From the NCBI GenBank assembly GCA_003344405.1, contig NOWV01000048.1, positions 372,001-436,000 of the forward strand: DNA of 64,000 nt. The letters are read 5' to 3'. Made by a program: the position numbers and the translations under genes. This DNA comes from Trichoplax sp. H2 (taxonomy: Eukaryota > Placozoa > Uniplacotomia > Trichoplacea). This document shows, piece after piece, positions 50,587 through 62,717 of the stretch (the first letter of the stretch is position 1; each line of letters begins with the position of its first letter). Below the pieces are notes generated by a model, which worked only from the letters and a program-made list of their open reading frames with translations, searched no databases and had not been told where the DNA came from.

Positions 50587-53500
50587 ATGGATAAATACGA
50601 TAAAGACCGAGATTTTATGCGTGTAAGTAAAGGTAGCCTCATTCACTAAAGCAGCATAAAAATATACGTAAAGCATATACAGTACACATATCTGGTAGCC
50701 TATTCAACTACATTTGATAATCACTTCCGCAGTATAGGCCACAGATAACACGTTTTGATGTTGACGTTATAATTTGATATCTAGCAATAATGTACATCTA
50801 TGAATTATAACTAAAAAAGATATTAGAAATAATCATAACACATGCGTTCGTTAGAACTAAAAAATACACATTTATACGCGTATAGAAAATAGAAATTAAA
50901 TATAATAATGAAAATATTGCAGAATAGCGAGATCTATACGCACATACACTAAAATTAAAAAATACATATTTATATGCGTATAGAAAATAGAAATTAATAT
51001 ATAATAATAATGAGAATAATGATACATTATTACAGTCGTATAGGAGAAATATTTTAAATATTTGACGATATACGCCTTGATTGCTTTTAGTAGAATAGGC
51101 AGCAAATCTAATTTTTTGTGTCTTCAAGTTTGCACCTAATTAGTCAGAGTAAGCTTTGTCTAATCGCTCTACTTATTCGATTAATTAACAATGCTTTTGT
51201 TAGATGACCGATTAAGATAGAATATACCTTACTAACGATAAATTATTCTTTGTTTAATGTAATTTTCTTTCGTCGTATTATTATTCTGTAAGTTATTGTG
51301 AACTTATAATTAAATTACGCCATCGTTTACTCTATATATGTTTGAACCGACAACTTATACTTATTCTTAATAAATCATTTGTTAATAAGTATCGATTTCA
51401 CATTACGTGTAGCTACCCATTTCAAAATCGTGCTTTCTGCTTTCCATACAAAACCCTTACATGCATACATACATAAGGTTAAAAACCTGCCCAAATAAAA
51501 CTTTAATTCTTGCTAAGCTTTTTCTGATTAAAGTATGCGTAATTCTTTTTAAAATACGTCCGTCTAAAAAGTGAATCAATTAAAAAGGGCTCCTAAACGA
51601 CTAATATTTACGCCTTATTTTGATTAAATTTACTAGTCGAGTACTGAATCTAAATCTACAAAGGATGATCTCGCAGGTATACAGTTATCTACACTCATTT
51701 ATAATTACGATTAATTAAGATGACTAAATACTCTTCTAATAAGTAAAATTTCTTTGTTAATCGATCAATTATTCAATTTCTTTAGAGTATTACGAAGGTT
51801 TAAAAAATTATATAGCTAATATTGATAATCTACGAAGAAACGCGTATCCATTACCGGTACCTGGAAAAACTGGAGCTACTTCTATACCTAGCGTACAACA
51901 AAAGTACCCAGCACCTGTAATCCAAAGAAATGGCGGTAAATTTTTATTGTAAACTGTAATATGTAATAAACGACTTTTTTGACCGAAATACTAGAGTACG
52001 AGCATGAAGTGCTAGAAACCTCACGTTAATGAATGATGTAATATTTTAAAATTATACACTAAACAAGATCGATTATGTAAATGTTATCGTTGTGAGAAGA
52101 CGTTCTACCTTTCAAAAGATGGCATGCAAGTTCATGAAGATCATTGCGTGTTTCATTACGGTAGAATTATTACTAAGAGAGGTAATATACGTATCTAATA
52201 CCATAAATCGAATTAGTATTTATCCTAAGATTTAAGTATTTTGGAGGTTGGAATGGTTATTTCAATGAGCGTGCATATAGCTGTTGCGATCGACCAGTAG
52301 GAAGAACTGGTTGTACAACTTATAAGGTAGGTTATTAAGTATCCTATCGTTATTTACTGTTATTATTATTACTCTTCTGTCAATAAAAATAAGAAACTAG
52401 CGGTAATGTTGTACAATCTGTATCGTTTAGAATCATGTGTTTCGATATTATGGAGACATGTCGTCCGGATATGTTACTACTGCTTCTTCGATAACAGCAG
52501 GAATTGGAGTTTACGCATTAGATTGCGAAATGGTAAATGATTACAGTAAATGATCGCTGCACAAGTATGAGTTCAAACATGCTAACTCTCTCTTATTACT
52601 ATCGAGGGTGCTTCTGATAACACTAAGAGAAATTGCTTATATATTAAAATAATTATCTTTATTATACAGTGTTACACCTCTAATGGAATGGAACTATGTC
52701 GTATAACTTTGATAGATCATAATATCAAAATAATCTGCGATACTTTAGTAAAACCATCAGGGAGAGTTATTGATTATAATACAAGGTTAGCAGTAACTCT
52801 TTGTTTTTAAGACTACCTTCGAAGATCTTTACCTCGATTGATTATTTTATTGAAAAGTTTGTTTACGATAATTTCGAGTTGCCTTCAAATAGTTTACAGT
52901 AATTAAGATTTTTCATATTAATACGTCCGATAGGTATATAATTTCATAACATAAAAACTTTTTACTTTAGATTTAGTGGCGTTACGGAAAGTGACATGGA
53001 AGGCATTAACGTTACCTTACGCGACGTTCAAGCAACGCTCTTGAGCTACATTAATGGGGATACTATACTTGTAGGCCATGGACTCGAAAATGACTTATTA
53101 GTGTTAAAGGTAATATCTTGTTTTTAGCTTATAATTGTATCTGTAAATGTTTATTTGACTGTGAGTAGAGTATAAGTGAAAGACGACAGAATCAATAAAA
53201 TAATATGTGTGTTGACCTATATTTTGAGAAAGATAGTACTACTAATTTTCCGCGTGTTACTGTAGTTAATACATGAAAAGATTGTGGACACAGCTTTGGT
53301 ATTTCCTCATCGTCGCGGTTTACCATATAAACGATCTTTGAAGAATCTTGCGCGTGATCATTTGGGACGTACTATCCAAAGTAGCGGTTAGAATTATAAT
53401 AGCTCAGGATATTATATTTTACTATCACTTTCTGTAGCGATATACAATTAATGTGTTACCTTACGATAGTAAATTTAATACGGATGAGATAAAATAATAT

Positions 53501-53684
53501 TTATAGACATTAATTTGGTATATTTCACAAATTTATCTTAGACAAAATTGGTCACGATAGTATAGAAGATGCTGCAACTTGCATTGACTTAATGAAATGG
53601 AAGATAAAAAACGATGAATGGAAGAAGCAATTGACGTTATTAAAGAACCTGTATTTTCGAAAACCTATTAATGAAATGTTGTAG
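50587..53684 (+). CDS. REXO1-type DEDDh 3'-5' RNA exonuclease, short form
   Basis: Nine exons (50587-50622, 51788-51935, 52068-52181, 52247-52326, 52431-52532, 52670-52785, 52971-53109, 53266-53386, 53542-53684) close to 332 codons plus stop. A Cys/His module ([38 protein letters not shown]) precedes the exonuclease fold, as in REXO1. Catalytic motifs: ALDCEM (Asp, Glu), [20 protein letters not shown] with [12 protein letters not shown] (Asp), and [10 protein letters not shown] (His, Asp), so all DEDDh residues are present. Also [20 protein letters not shown], as in human REXO1. The family trims 3' ends of nuclear RNAs. Human REXO1 is about 1220 residues; this version lacks the long N-terminus. 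The first exon, 12 codons and 1.2 kb upstream, is inferred from ATG, donor and phase only. Confidence 0.85.
50855..51012 (+). repeat. Tandem duplication of ~60 bp with a 96-bp period in an intron
   Basis: Two copies of an 'aactaaaaaatacacattta' plus 'cgcgtatagaaaatagaaat' segment start at about 50855 and 50951. They lie in the first intron of the REXO1-like gene as modelled. Confidence 0.8.
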
Positions 53685-55864
53685 GAAAGAAAATTAGCTA
53701 GTAGGCTTCCATGTCGTAGCATTGTTACTGTCAACGTGATACTTTATTACCTTATATTTTACTACAACAAACTTGGTTATACTAAAGCGATAGATCTTTA
53801 ATTTTTAATACGTTGCCTATACCGATACTATAACTCACGGTTCTTTTTAGTATTTGCCGAGATACTATAACCTACACAGCAATTAGCATTATGGCAAATT
53901 GCATACTTAGTACTTTTTCAGCTGTATGCTTACCAGTATGTCATTTTACTCAGTTAAGTTGATCTGATAAGCCTTGGTATTTTACTTACTTAAATTTAAA
54001 TTTTAATTATCGGTATTATTATCACTATAACATTCTCATAAAATACTGCTGTTTACGTATCCATAGATTAGCCGTTGTAAACAGGATTGATGGTTTATTG
54101 AGGAAATATCCTATTTACATTACTTATCAAAAAGCGTTCATATGTGTGACATACTACAGTAACGCTAAGCATTACTGAGCATGCAGAGTACAGTAGATAA
54201 TTACAGAGTATATTTAAGACTATCAAATAATATTGCTTTTGCTGTAACACAATACTGTATAGTGTATATGTGGATTAGCTATCTGGTGATTCCTCTCTTG
54301 ATCCCTCCTGTTGTTTTACGTTCGCAATAAATCTTATTCTAATCCTGAATCATTCTGCATCGTGTCTGATCGCTATTCTATGTAGTCTTAGACCTAGTAT
54401 ATGGCCGCGCATATTACAATATGTTCACTAAATATCGCTTTCGGTCTGCTGTCAAATATGTAACACAGCATACTCATTTTCTGTGCTATGCTATTCGCGC
54501 AGTACAGTACATCAGAATCTTAGAATTCGCTAACTGTTAACTGAGTAATTTTCGGGTGGTTTAGATAAACTTAGATGTGTAGTTCTTATTCTTATATCTT
54601 TGTTAGCTTATTACAAGATATTTTTTACTTATACTTTGTTATCGAAGATGTACTGTACAAATCTTATTATTATTACTACCATAAGGTGTTTTCTTTCCCT
54701 TTTACTTAGTATTCTTAATCGAAGATATATAATTCTTCTTTTTGTCACTACTATAAGATGTTTTTCCCTTTACTCCGTATTCCTTATCAAAGATATTGTT
54801 AGGCATGGTATAACATTATAGTTCGCAGTAGACGTTTATGATGTTGGTACTTGTTGGACATACGTGACTATATAGAATAAAGAATAAAACGACAACACAG
54901 AGTATTATGTGTTCGCATATACTTTAATTTATAGAAGACGCACATATAAAGGTACGAAAGCAAACATAATAAAGGAATTCTAGCTTGGCTATCTAAATTT
55001 GAGGATATGATTGAGTGGGTTACGGTCTAAAAACTCTCTCTAATAAATTAGACTCATGCGCGTACATATAAACGTACTATACAAAAGCTAACACAAGAAA
55101 GGGATTCTAGCTTGGAGACTGAAGTTAGGGGCGTGTTAGAGAGTCATAGTCTAAAAGGTTCTCTCTCTGGCGAATTAGACATTGCAGATATGTAACACTT
55201 ATTCATTCAATACTAGCTGTCCAAAAGTTGTACTAGTACCTCATAGTTTTCCTAATTATAAAATCTACGGCAGAAAATTATAACTTATGACAAAAACCAA
55301 TACAATAGTATCAATTGATGACACTCACGTAGTAGTAAAGTCTGAGGTATTATTCTGAGATTTTTGTATATACTTGCGTAATATTTTCTTGATAAACTGT
55401 ACTTGTATTTATATTTTACACGCTTGTTCAATAAGAAAGAGTGAAGAGATCGTCACATGATATTTACAGAATTGCAGTATTTTATTCATACGAACACGTA
55501 TTTTACAAATAATAATAATCAATACATCATAAATTAAGCCATTCCTTATCAGCCATAACAAATTTGATTTCAGTAGTTAGTCATCATTCGTAACAGATTA
55601 CTTTATGTCAAAAGTATATTCCCGAGATATTAAAACAGCTTATTTGCTGTTGGATATTTACAATTAACTCAAATCTCTTCAAATATTATATACACATTCA
55701 GATTAGCTGAAGCGGTTTGGAAACATTGTATCCAATTTGTGTTTAGTTCACGGGTTAGCCAACACCCTTGTGGTTACAAATTAACCGCGGTATCAAGGTG
55801 GGATTACTTAACAGGCAGCTATGTTTTAGTAGCCGCAGAAATTATGCCAAAGTAAAGGCACGCA
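53685..55864. other. Intergenic with several tandem duplications
   Basis: 2.2 kb between the 3' ends of the REXO1-like gene and SNF8. It holds three loose copies of 'tattcttaatcgaagatat' (54630-54800), the right copy of the dispersed repeat (about 54797-54870), and a 117-bp-period duplication (54937-55182). No gene seen. Confidence 0.45.
54937..55182 (+). repeat. Tandem duplication, period about 117-120 bp
   Basis: Two copies begin gcacatataaaggtac (54937) and gcgtacatataaacgtac (about 55056). Both continue through 'ggaattctagcttgg', 'agtctaaaa', 'ctctctct' and 'aattaga' blocks with moderate divergence. Confidence 0.8.
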
Positions 55865-58130
55865 TTACTTCTCATTATTAAACAATCCAGGAAACCAGTA
55901 AAGATCTTCACTTGCATTTTGCGAGTCAATCCAAACCATGCCTTCCTTGATAAGCTGTTCCTATTAGAAGATAGAAAAAATTGCAATGTTAAGTCAATAG
56001 CGATATTCTAGTTCTTAATAAATTACGATAAATGGACGGCATTTTTTTAAAACGTATGCGTACCAGGCTTCTTCGCGCTCTATCAGTTGGCCATTGAAAT
56101 TCATCGCAAAGAGTTTTAATACTAGCATAACCAGTATCCTGCAGGGTTGGCAAATTATAAATTATAATTACAATTACTTTGATTGACAGGTTCTACGGTA
56201 CGCATGTAATAATAATTTTTCACATTTTTATATGAGCGTACACCTATAACATACCATAGCTGATTGTAAAACTGCGGTATTATCCATGCTAAGCTCAACT
56301 GGAACAGATTGTACCAAGCGTTGACTACCAACTGCAATGACTTTGAAACCGTTACCTAGTGTACTTAATTTTTTAATCGCTCGGGAAAGGTCATCGCTAC
56401 ATCGAATAACGGAAGACTGCACGTTATATATTTGTGTAACTCTATAGTACATATATCGAAAGTAAAATGAAGCTATCATACACAGTAACATCTTCTCGAG
56501 TTTTGCCGTGTGCTTTTGTTAATCGAACTCTTAACTCCTCCAGGGGTATTATGCCTGAGCAAAAATATTTATATTACTGTATTGTGATCATATTAGTGAA
56601 ATAATATCGGAGACTGCTTTACAACTATAACCTCCATTTCTCGGTCTAGTAGCCATACAAACTTCGATAACTTGAACTCCAAGCTGGTAAATAGATCAAT
56701 TCATACTATTTGTTATACAACAATAAGAGAAGCAGATTCTAGTAATAATAGTTTGGCTTACCTCGTAATAAAAATCTCCAACATTAAGGAGCTCAGCCCA
56801 GAATCCTTTACTAGCTGTTGTGTAGATGGAGAAAAAGGAAATAGACAAGCAAGAAATGAGATAGGATTCCCACCTAAAGTACTGTAGATCTCAGAAGAAC
56901 GCCATTATGCAGCTACATTTTTATCATTGTTAAACAATAAGAGAGGTTATCATAGTAGGTTTGTGGTCACTAGCGACTAGAACGGTACTGGTTACTATTA
57001 GCTTGCTTACATGCTAAAGGATCTACACCAATACGGGCACACATTTGTTGAAAGTGGTTACGAAATTGAGGATTTTTTCGGATTTCATTTCGATGTTTGG
57101 CCGCAAAATCGCTCAATTTTGTACGAAATTCTTCTAATTGTTGGGACATCTAAACCCATTTGGATACGCCGGTGTGATATGCAAATTTATAGTTAGTACG
57201 ACTAATTCTAGTTATCATAGATTGTTACTTATTCGTATAATAAGGCAAAACGGACAATCATTGGTGATTACATCACTTTGAAGAAGTGTAAGCGTAGTGA
57301 ATCAGTGTCTCATCTGTAATACTTAATGAACGTAATCACTAGCAGTAAGTAGCTCCATCTTTGTCGCTAAAGTCATTCATTTTTGAATCAGTTGACTCTT
57401 ATCCGCAGTATGAAATGAAACGAAAATGGTAAGTATTACTGCTACAGTATGTACATTGTATATTGTACAGCTTGTGGATAAAGTCCATTTTTATAGCAGA
57501 GGCATAATCCAGGAAAGAAATGTTTACTTGAATCGAATTTAAACTAAGAATACTAAAATGTTACTGAATATTTTAACGGATATGCATTATTGACGTTTCC
57601 TTTATGCCACATTATTATTAATTTGAGGTACTTCTGGTCATCTAGACAGGTCCATGTCGATGGCATCATCGTACTGTATACTGTGCACTGTACAGTAGAG
57701 TGATTTATGTCTTTCATAACAGAACTGAGCGACCAGCTTATGCTAGGATATCTACTGAAGATCCATTTCAAATTACAATTTATGACTAGTTGTTATTATC
57801 GTTATAAATATATCATAACTTTGATAATAATACTACATGTAATCGTGCAGTTCTACACAGTCAAGGAGCGGAGGAAATGTACCTGAGATACTTGAGTTTC
57901 TGCAATTTCTGTACCTTTCTCAGCAAATTTGGCCTACAATAATTATCAATAATAAATTACATCCATTAAGATAGTATCATGTCTAAGCTATCTTTGAAGA
58001 GTGATTAAAGCGATAGCTAATTCACAATTGGTGGATCGACATTCATTTCGTCAATGCTCATCCATTCAGGTACCTTTGCTAGTTTACTCTTATTAATCGC
58101 TGCTACTCCACCAACCCCTCGTCGTCTCAT
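55865..58130 (-). CDS. SNF8: ESCRT-II subunit SNF8 (EAP30/VPS22)
   Basis: Nine minus-strand exons (58130-58074, 57933-57883, 57149-57011, 56814-56762, 56683-56632, 56554-56482, 56396-56255, 56138-56064, 55960-55865) close to 245 codons plus stop; human SNF8 has 258. The match runs end to end: MRRRGVGGVAAINKSKLAK; an N-terminal coiled coil; [94 protein letters not shown]; and EGMVWIDSQ with YWFPGLF. The two winged-helix domains lie in the last half. ESCRT-II helps sort ubiquitinated cargo into multivesicular endosomes. No missing key region; all junction phases agree. Confidence 0.93.
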
Positions 58131-59901
58131 TTTTCCCTTTTAATACAATATACCTTTTGACAATAACAACGTTAAGTGAAGGATAGCCAACCTTGGGATA
58201 TTGCAACCTTTGTTTCAACTGAATAGCCGCAGTATAGTAGACGGAATAGTTAAGGACAGTAAACTTGTTTTATTATAGCCTGAAATCTAAAGGTTGTACT
58301 CCCTCAATTTTCTATGCTCAATACAATCCAATGATCGTTATTGGAAGTATAAGAAATATTTCTTGCCTATCTTGGTGGATATTGATCAGTCTTCGCTGCC
58401 CTGTATCCAAGTGACCGTGTGGCTGTAGAATATCGTACTGTACCGTACCGGTTAGTGGCAGGGACTACTAAAAGAGAAAGAGTATTTACTGTCGTAGTCC
58501 TTGGCTACTCGATACAGTACTATGCTTTAGTAGCAGTAGTACCAGTATAGCGTCTACTATCTAGCAGTCCATGACTGTACCAGCAATCCCTTATAACTGT
58601 ACTGGCGATCTCATGTCAGTAAAAAGGTATCGTAAAATGCAATGGCCGACGATCTCATGTCAGAAGGTATCGTAAAATGCGATGGCCAACTATTTCAGTG
58701 GTCATTTCAGCTATATTGCATGTCTGCAATGACGTGCTAGGTTAGTTTTGAATCGTTGCCTACAGTAAAATGGCCAGGAAAATGTTATGCCTCTTGAGTG
58801 GCCACTTCTCATTCTTCTGTCTTACAGCAGTACTTTGGCTGTCCGAGTACAAGCAGTGTCAGATCAGGGACTTTGAAGAAGAGAATTTCTTTTTAAAAAG
58901 TACCTGATCAGGACTACTAAATGGAGAGAAGGCCAGGAAATGATCGTTTAAAGAGACAAAAAATGCTCCAAAAAGGTGCTGGCCGACTCTTCCTAGTCGT
59001 TTCCACTGTACTGCAACTTGCAAGCATACAATATACTATACAGTACTACAGTACTTAGGCCCCAATGCAGTACAGTACTATACACTGCTACTGACTGTAC
59101 TACCATCGACGACGTTTTATCCCAATGAACTGCTAGAAAGAAAGAACACCCAAAATAATAAGCCCCTCGCATTGACAGTACAGTATTCTGCACTAAACGG
59201 TTACTTCTCATCTCTCTTCTAGTAGTTGGCATAGAAGTACCAGTTACCTCTATGGTAGTTTCTGCCTGAGTGCAGGCTGTATCAAGACATGGACTTGTAA
59301 AATAAGAGGATTTCTTTTCCAACCAAGGTGTAAAAAATAGGTTTTTTTATTTTTTGACCTCGATGGGCTGACCACTGTCACCATTGACCATACAGGTCTA
59401 CACGATACAGTATGTACTGTATATCATACTGTAATGAGCCACCAAGTCACCAAGATGATTTTGATAGTGTGCACTGTGCAGTACACTATCAATGAAACTG
59501 CACCAGTACTGTACAGTGTACAGTACTGTACAGTACAGACGTAAGGAAATACTGTACAGTACAGTACTTTACAGTGTACTGTACAGTGTACTGTACTGTA
59601 AAGTGTACAGTATTTGAGGCTACTGTACAGTATTTGAGGCTACAATACTGTACTGTACTATACTGTATCATGTACTGTACATGTACAGACAGACAGTACA
59701 GTACAGTACGGTACAGTATAACTTCAACTTCAATCGTCGTCGATTTTGGAGGGGACACCTTCAGTACAGTACAGTACAGTACCGTCACCGCACCGTACAG
59801 TGTACAGTGTACAGTACTCTCACATGCACTGTACTGTACAGTACTGTACAATACAGCGAAGCCCAACGACGTGGTCTAGGTGCAACGCCACACGTGAGAT
59901 A
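58131..59901. other. Divergent intergenic region rich in GTAC microsatellites
   Basis: 1.8 kb between the start codons of SNF8 and SARNP, so both promoters lie here. A short duplicated stretch (gatctcatgtcag..aaggtatcgtaaaatgc) occurs at about 58609-58640 and 58650-58680. GTAC palindromes cluster from 59030 onwards and become dense at 59397-59850. The apparent open frames at 58993-59322 and 59489-60147 are products of the simple repeat, not genes. Confidence 0.55.
59397..59850. repeat. Dense palindromic GTAC-family microsatellite upstream of SARNP
   Basis: Runs such as gtacagtactgtacagtaca and tactgtacagtgtactgtac fill most of this stretch on both strands. The unit is self-complementary (GTAC plus AGTACT/TGTACA), so the tract can pair with itself and leaves frames open on both strands. 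It ends about 50 bp before the SARNP start codon. Confidence 0.9.
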
Positions 59902-62717
59902 ATGGAGTCGACACTGCGAGTAGAAGATGTGAAAAAAATGAAGGTATGTACGCCAATGGAGAATTCTTCTCTATCATTTCGACCTATTAGTTCTAGAATA
60001 TATCATAGCTCTTGTAATCAGTTATCTGTGGTATTACATGAGGTAGCTGTCACCTTATTCGTGAGCATTGCTACTAGTAATCAAATACTGCATCATTGGA
60101 TGACAAATCTTGTGTACTGTACAGTGTCCAGCACAGTACGATGCTAAGCTTGTTTCTATGTCCAACTTTGGATTGAACATGAGCGCTTAGCATTAGCCTT
60201 AGCTTGTAGGAATGATCTCAAAATTTTAGTGACTCGTTATGCTCATGTGGATTGGATAGTCTTATTAATCATGCTATCTCGCTCGACTAAAACTGCAATA
60301 GGTGACACAGCATTAGCTTACGCCTTGCGAGCTACTGAAATCGTGTCATACACTAAGTCATGACCGGGGCCTCATTGCTGTTGTTGTTGCCAGTGTTTCT
60401 CACTAAGCGTTATAGACCTTTACTAATTCCAGCGTATCTAAACTTGCTTACATAGCTTGTCCAGGTCCAAACTCTTTCATTCTACTATAATGTTTTCTAG
60501 TATACATCGTTAGCAATACAACCAACTACGGTACTGCTTGCAATAAAATTCCATGTTGTTAACAAATATTTTTATACTGTATATAATGTACAATTATGAT
60601 TGGCGTCTGACTAAAAGTTGGAAATAAATTTCAATGTAGGTTTCAGACTTAAAACGAGAATTAAAGGTGCGCAGTTTATCCACAACAGGGAGTAAAGAGA
60701 AGCTCATCGCCCGTTTGGAAGAGGAAATCGAAACTGGTACATATAACTGTGATAGCATGATATCGATATACGTACGCTTACTAAAGCTTTTCTAGACCTA
60801 CAGTAAACGCGATGAGAGCGAAATAGCTGTTTATCAATAGGATCGTAATGCGTACATCCATGGTCACTCTATTACAGCGACTTGACTCACTATTCTAATT
60901 AGAAATGACCAATTAGATTAAAGCTTACTCAATTCGAAGAAAGTTTTTCTCGTTGATTTCAAGTAGCAATGACGTTTGTAGGATAATGGATAAAGCAAAG
61001 TAGATGCTTATGAATACGATCGCAACAGATAAATAGTTATTGGGTTCAATGATACTATATGTGCTAGTAACTTGCTCTATGCAAATACTTACCAATAATC
61101 ACAATAAGCGCTGTAATTCACTATATTTGATAAATTGTTCAGTAGTTTAACATTTGTGAGGGTAACATTTACTGCTCATCTATCACTCCGATATAGAAAA
61201 TGTGGCCTTGGACGATGACAACGTTGAAGAGAGTGGCAATGTAGAAGATCTTGGTGAAGTAAGTAGGCCGAACAAACTTGGCATGATCATTATAACTAAC
61301 GATTGACTCTATTTTTCCTTGAACACCTTACGCTGCTTATATGTCACCTAGTCTGCGTAAAACGTGAAATATATTGACGCGTATGCCATAATTAAAATTC
61401 CTTTACTTTCATAATTAGGATGATGATCTTCTAGCCGGTAGTACTGCCAATACTAATGACCTGTAAGTAGATGTCTTTATCGTTAATGCAATTATATCAT
61501 CAAACATTAATGTTATCATTGCTTACTGAAGGAAAGACAATGACAATAATAAAGCAGAAATCAAGGTTGACGTCAGTTAACTAATAATTTAATTATTGTA
61601 GCGTTCTTTTCACCTTAATGATGTCTAAATATTTAAATGTCATGATATACAGTAGTCCCTTTTTACTAAGTTTATATCTAATATAAAGTTCCTTATCATA
61701 TCTGATAGGATGAAGAAGTAAAAAATGTGAGCGGTTCTGCTGACAACTCTGAGGAAAAAAAGTTAGTAATCCAATACTTTAAGCTATTAATTGACGTGCG
61801 GACGATCATCTTGCCAAAATGTCCTATAACTCTTCAATAATGTAATCCCTTCTACATCAATTATTTTGCACTGTACTATAGTGTGACAACGAAGCCGATA
61901 TCGGAAGCAGAGCGCAAAGCTGCAAGGGCTGCTAGGTTTAATATCCCAACCTCACCTGAAGAGGCAGCGAAAAAGGAAGCCAGAGCAAAACGGTTAGAGC
62001 TACAGCATATTTATATATCCGCTATAAAAATATAATATACTACCCTCATAGTAAGAACATTTTAATACACGCTTCATCTATGTTAACATTATTTTCTAAT
62101 CATAATTTATATTTTGCAGGTTTGGAATAGAAGGTACAGGTGACAATCAATTTAAGCTGCGTTGAGAACTATTAGAGTACTGTAGTATCAGTTACTTATG
62201 ATAAATTGAAATCTGCCTTACAGAATCATCAACTACTTCCACTATAATACTTAATCCTGAAGAGGTAGGTTACATCGTAATATTGGTACATGATTATGCT
62301 TCGTAAGAGTAATTGTGAAAATATACTCTGATTCATTGTTTCAGCATTTGGATAAATTAAAGAAGCGAGGTGAACGTTTCGGAGTTTCGGTGTCCCCAAC
62401 AATGCAAAAAGTGAGTATACTGCATTTATAAGGAATTGGAGTTATTGCAGAGATTTAAATTGCCGTCTATTGTATTGTAATAAGATTGATCAGGTAGATC
62501 GGCTACTAAAAAGGAAGGAGAAATTTGGTGCAGCTTCTGTAGCTGGCGGTGATTTAGAGGTATGTAGTTGAATACTGTAAAGTATAGTTGCTCAGTATGT
62601 GCTCACATCTTCAACTAGATTCAACTTAATTATAGTTATAACATCTCTCATTAATTTCCACTGCTTTGTATACAGTCTCGAAAAAAGATGCGAGCAGAAC
62701 GCTTTGGAGTGCAATAA
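59902..62717 (+). CDS. SARNP: SAP domain-containing ribonucleoprotein (CIP29/Tho1 homologue)
   Basis: Twelve small exons (59902-59943, 60640-60736, 61197-61258, 61419-61462, 61532-61565, 61709-61761, 61882-61992, 62120-62133, 62224-62264, 62345-62410, 62494-62559, 62676-62717) close to 223 codons plus stop; human SARNP has 210. Residues ~5-45 form the SAP domain (VSDLKRELKVRSLSTTGSKE, LIARLEEEIE). An acidic middle follows. The second half carries the family's repeated basic-RFG motif: RKAARAARFNIP, RAKRFGIE, KKRGERFGVSVSP, LLKRKEKFGAAS and the C-terminal KKMRAERFGVQ. SARNP joins the THO/TREX mRNA export complex and contacts the helicase DDX39B through those motifs. One exon is only 14 nt. It starts right after the GTAC microsatellite. 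Confidence 0.9.

Noticed and set aside
59489-60147. Overlapping long open frames on both strands rich in Tyr, Thr, Val, Cys and Ser
   Set aside because: They translate the GTAC microsatellite. The self-complementary repeat lacks stop codons in several frames, so these are not genes, apart from the SARNP first exon at 59902.
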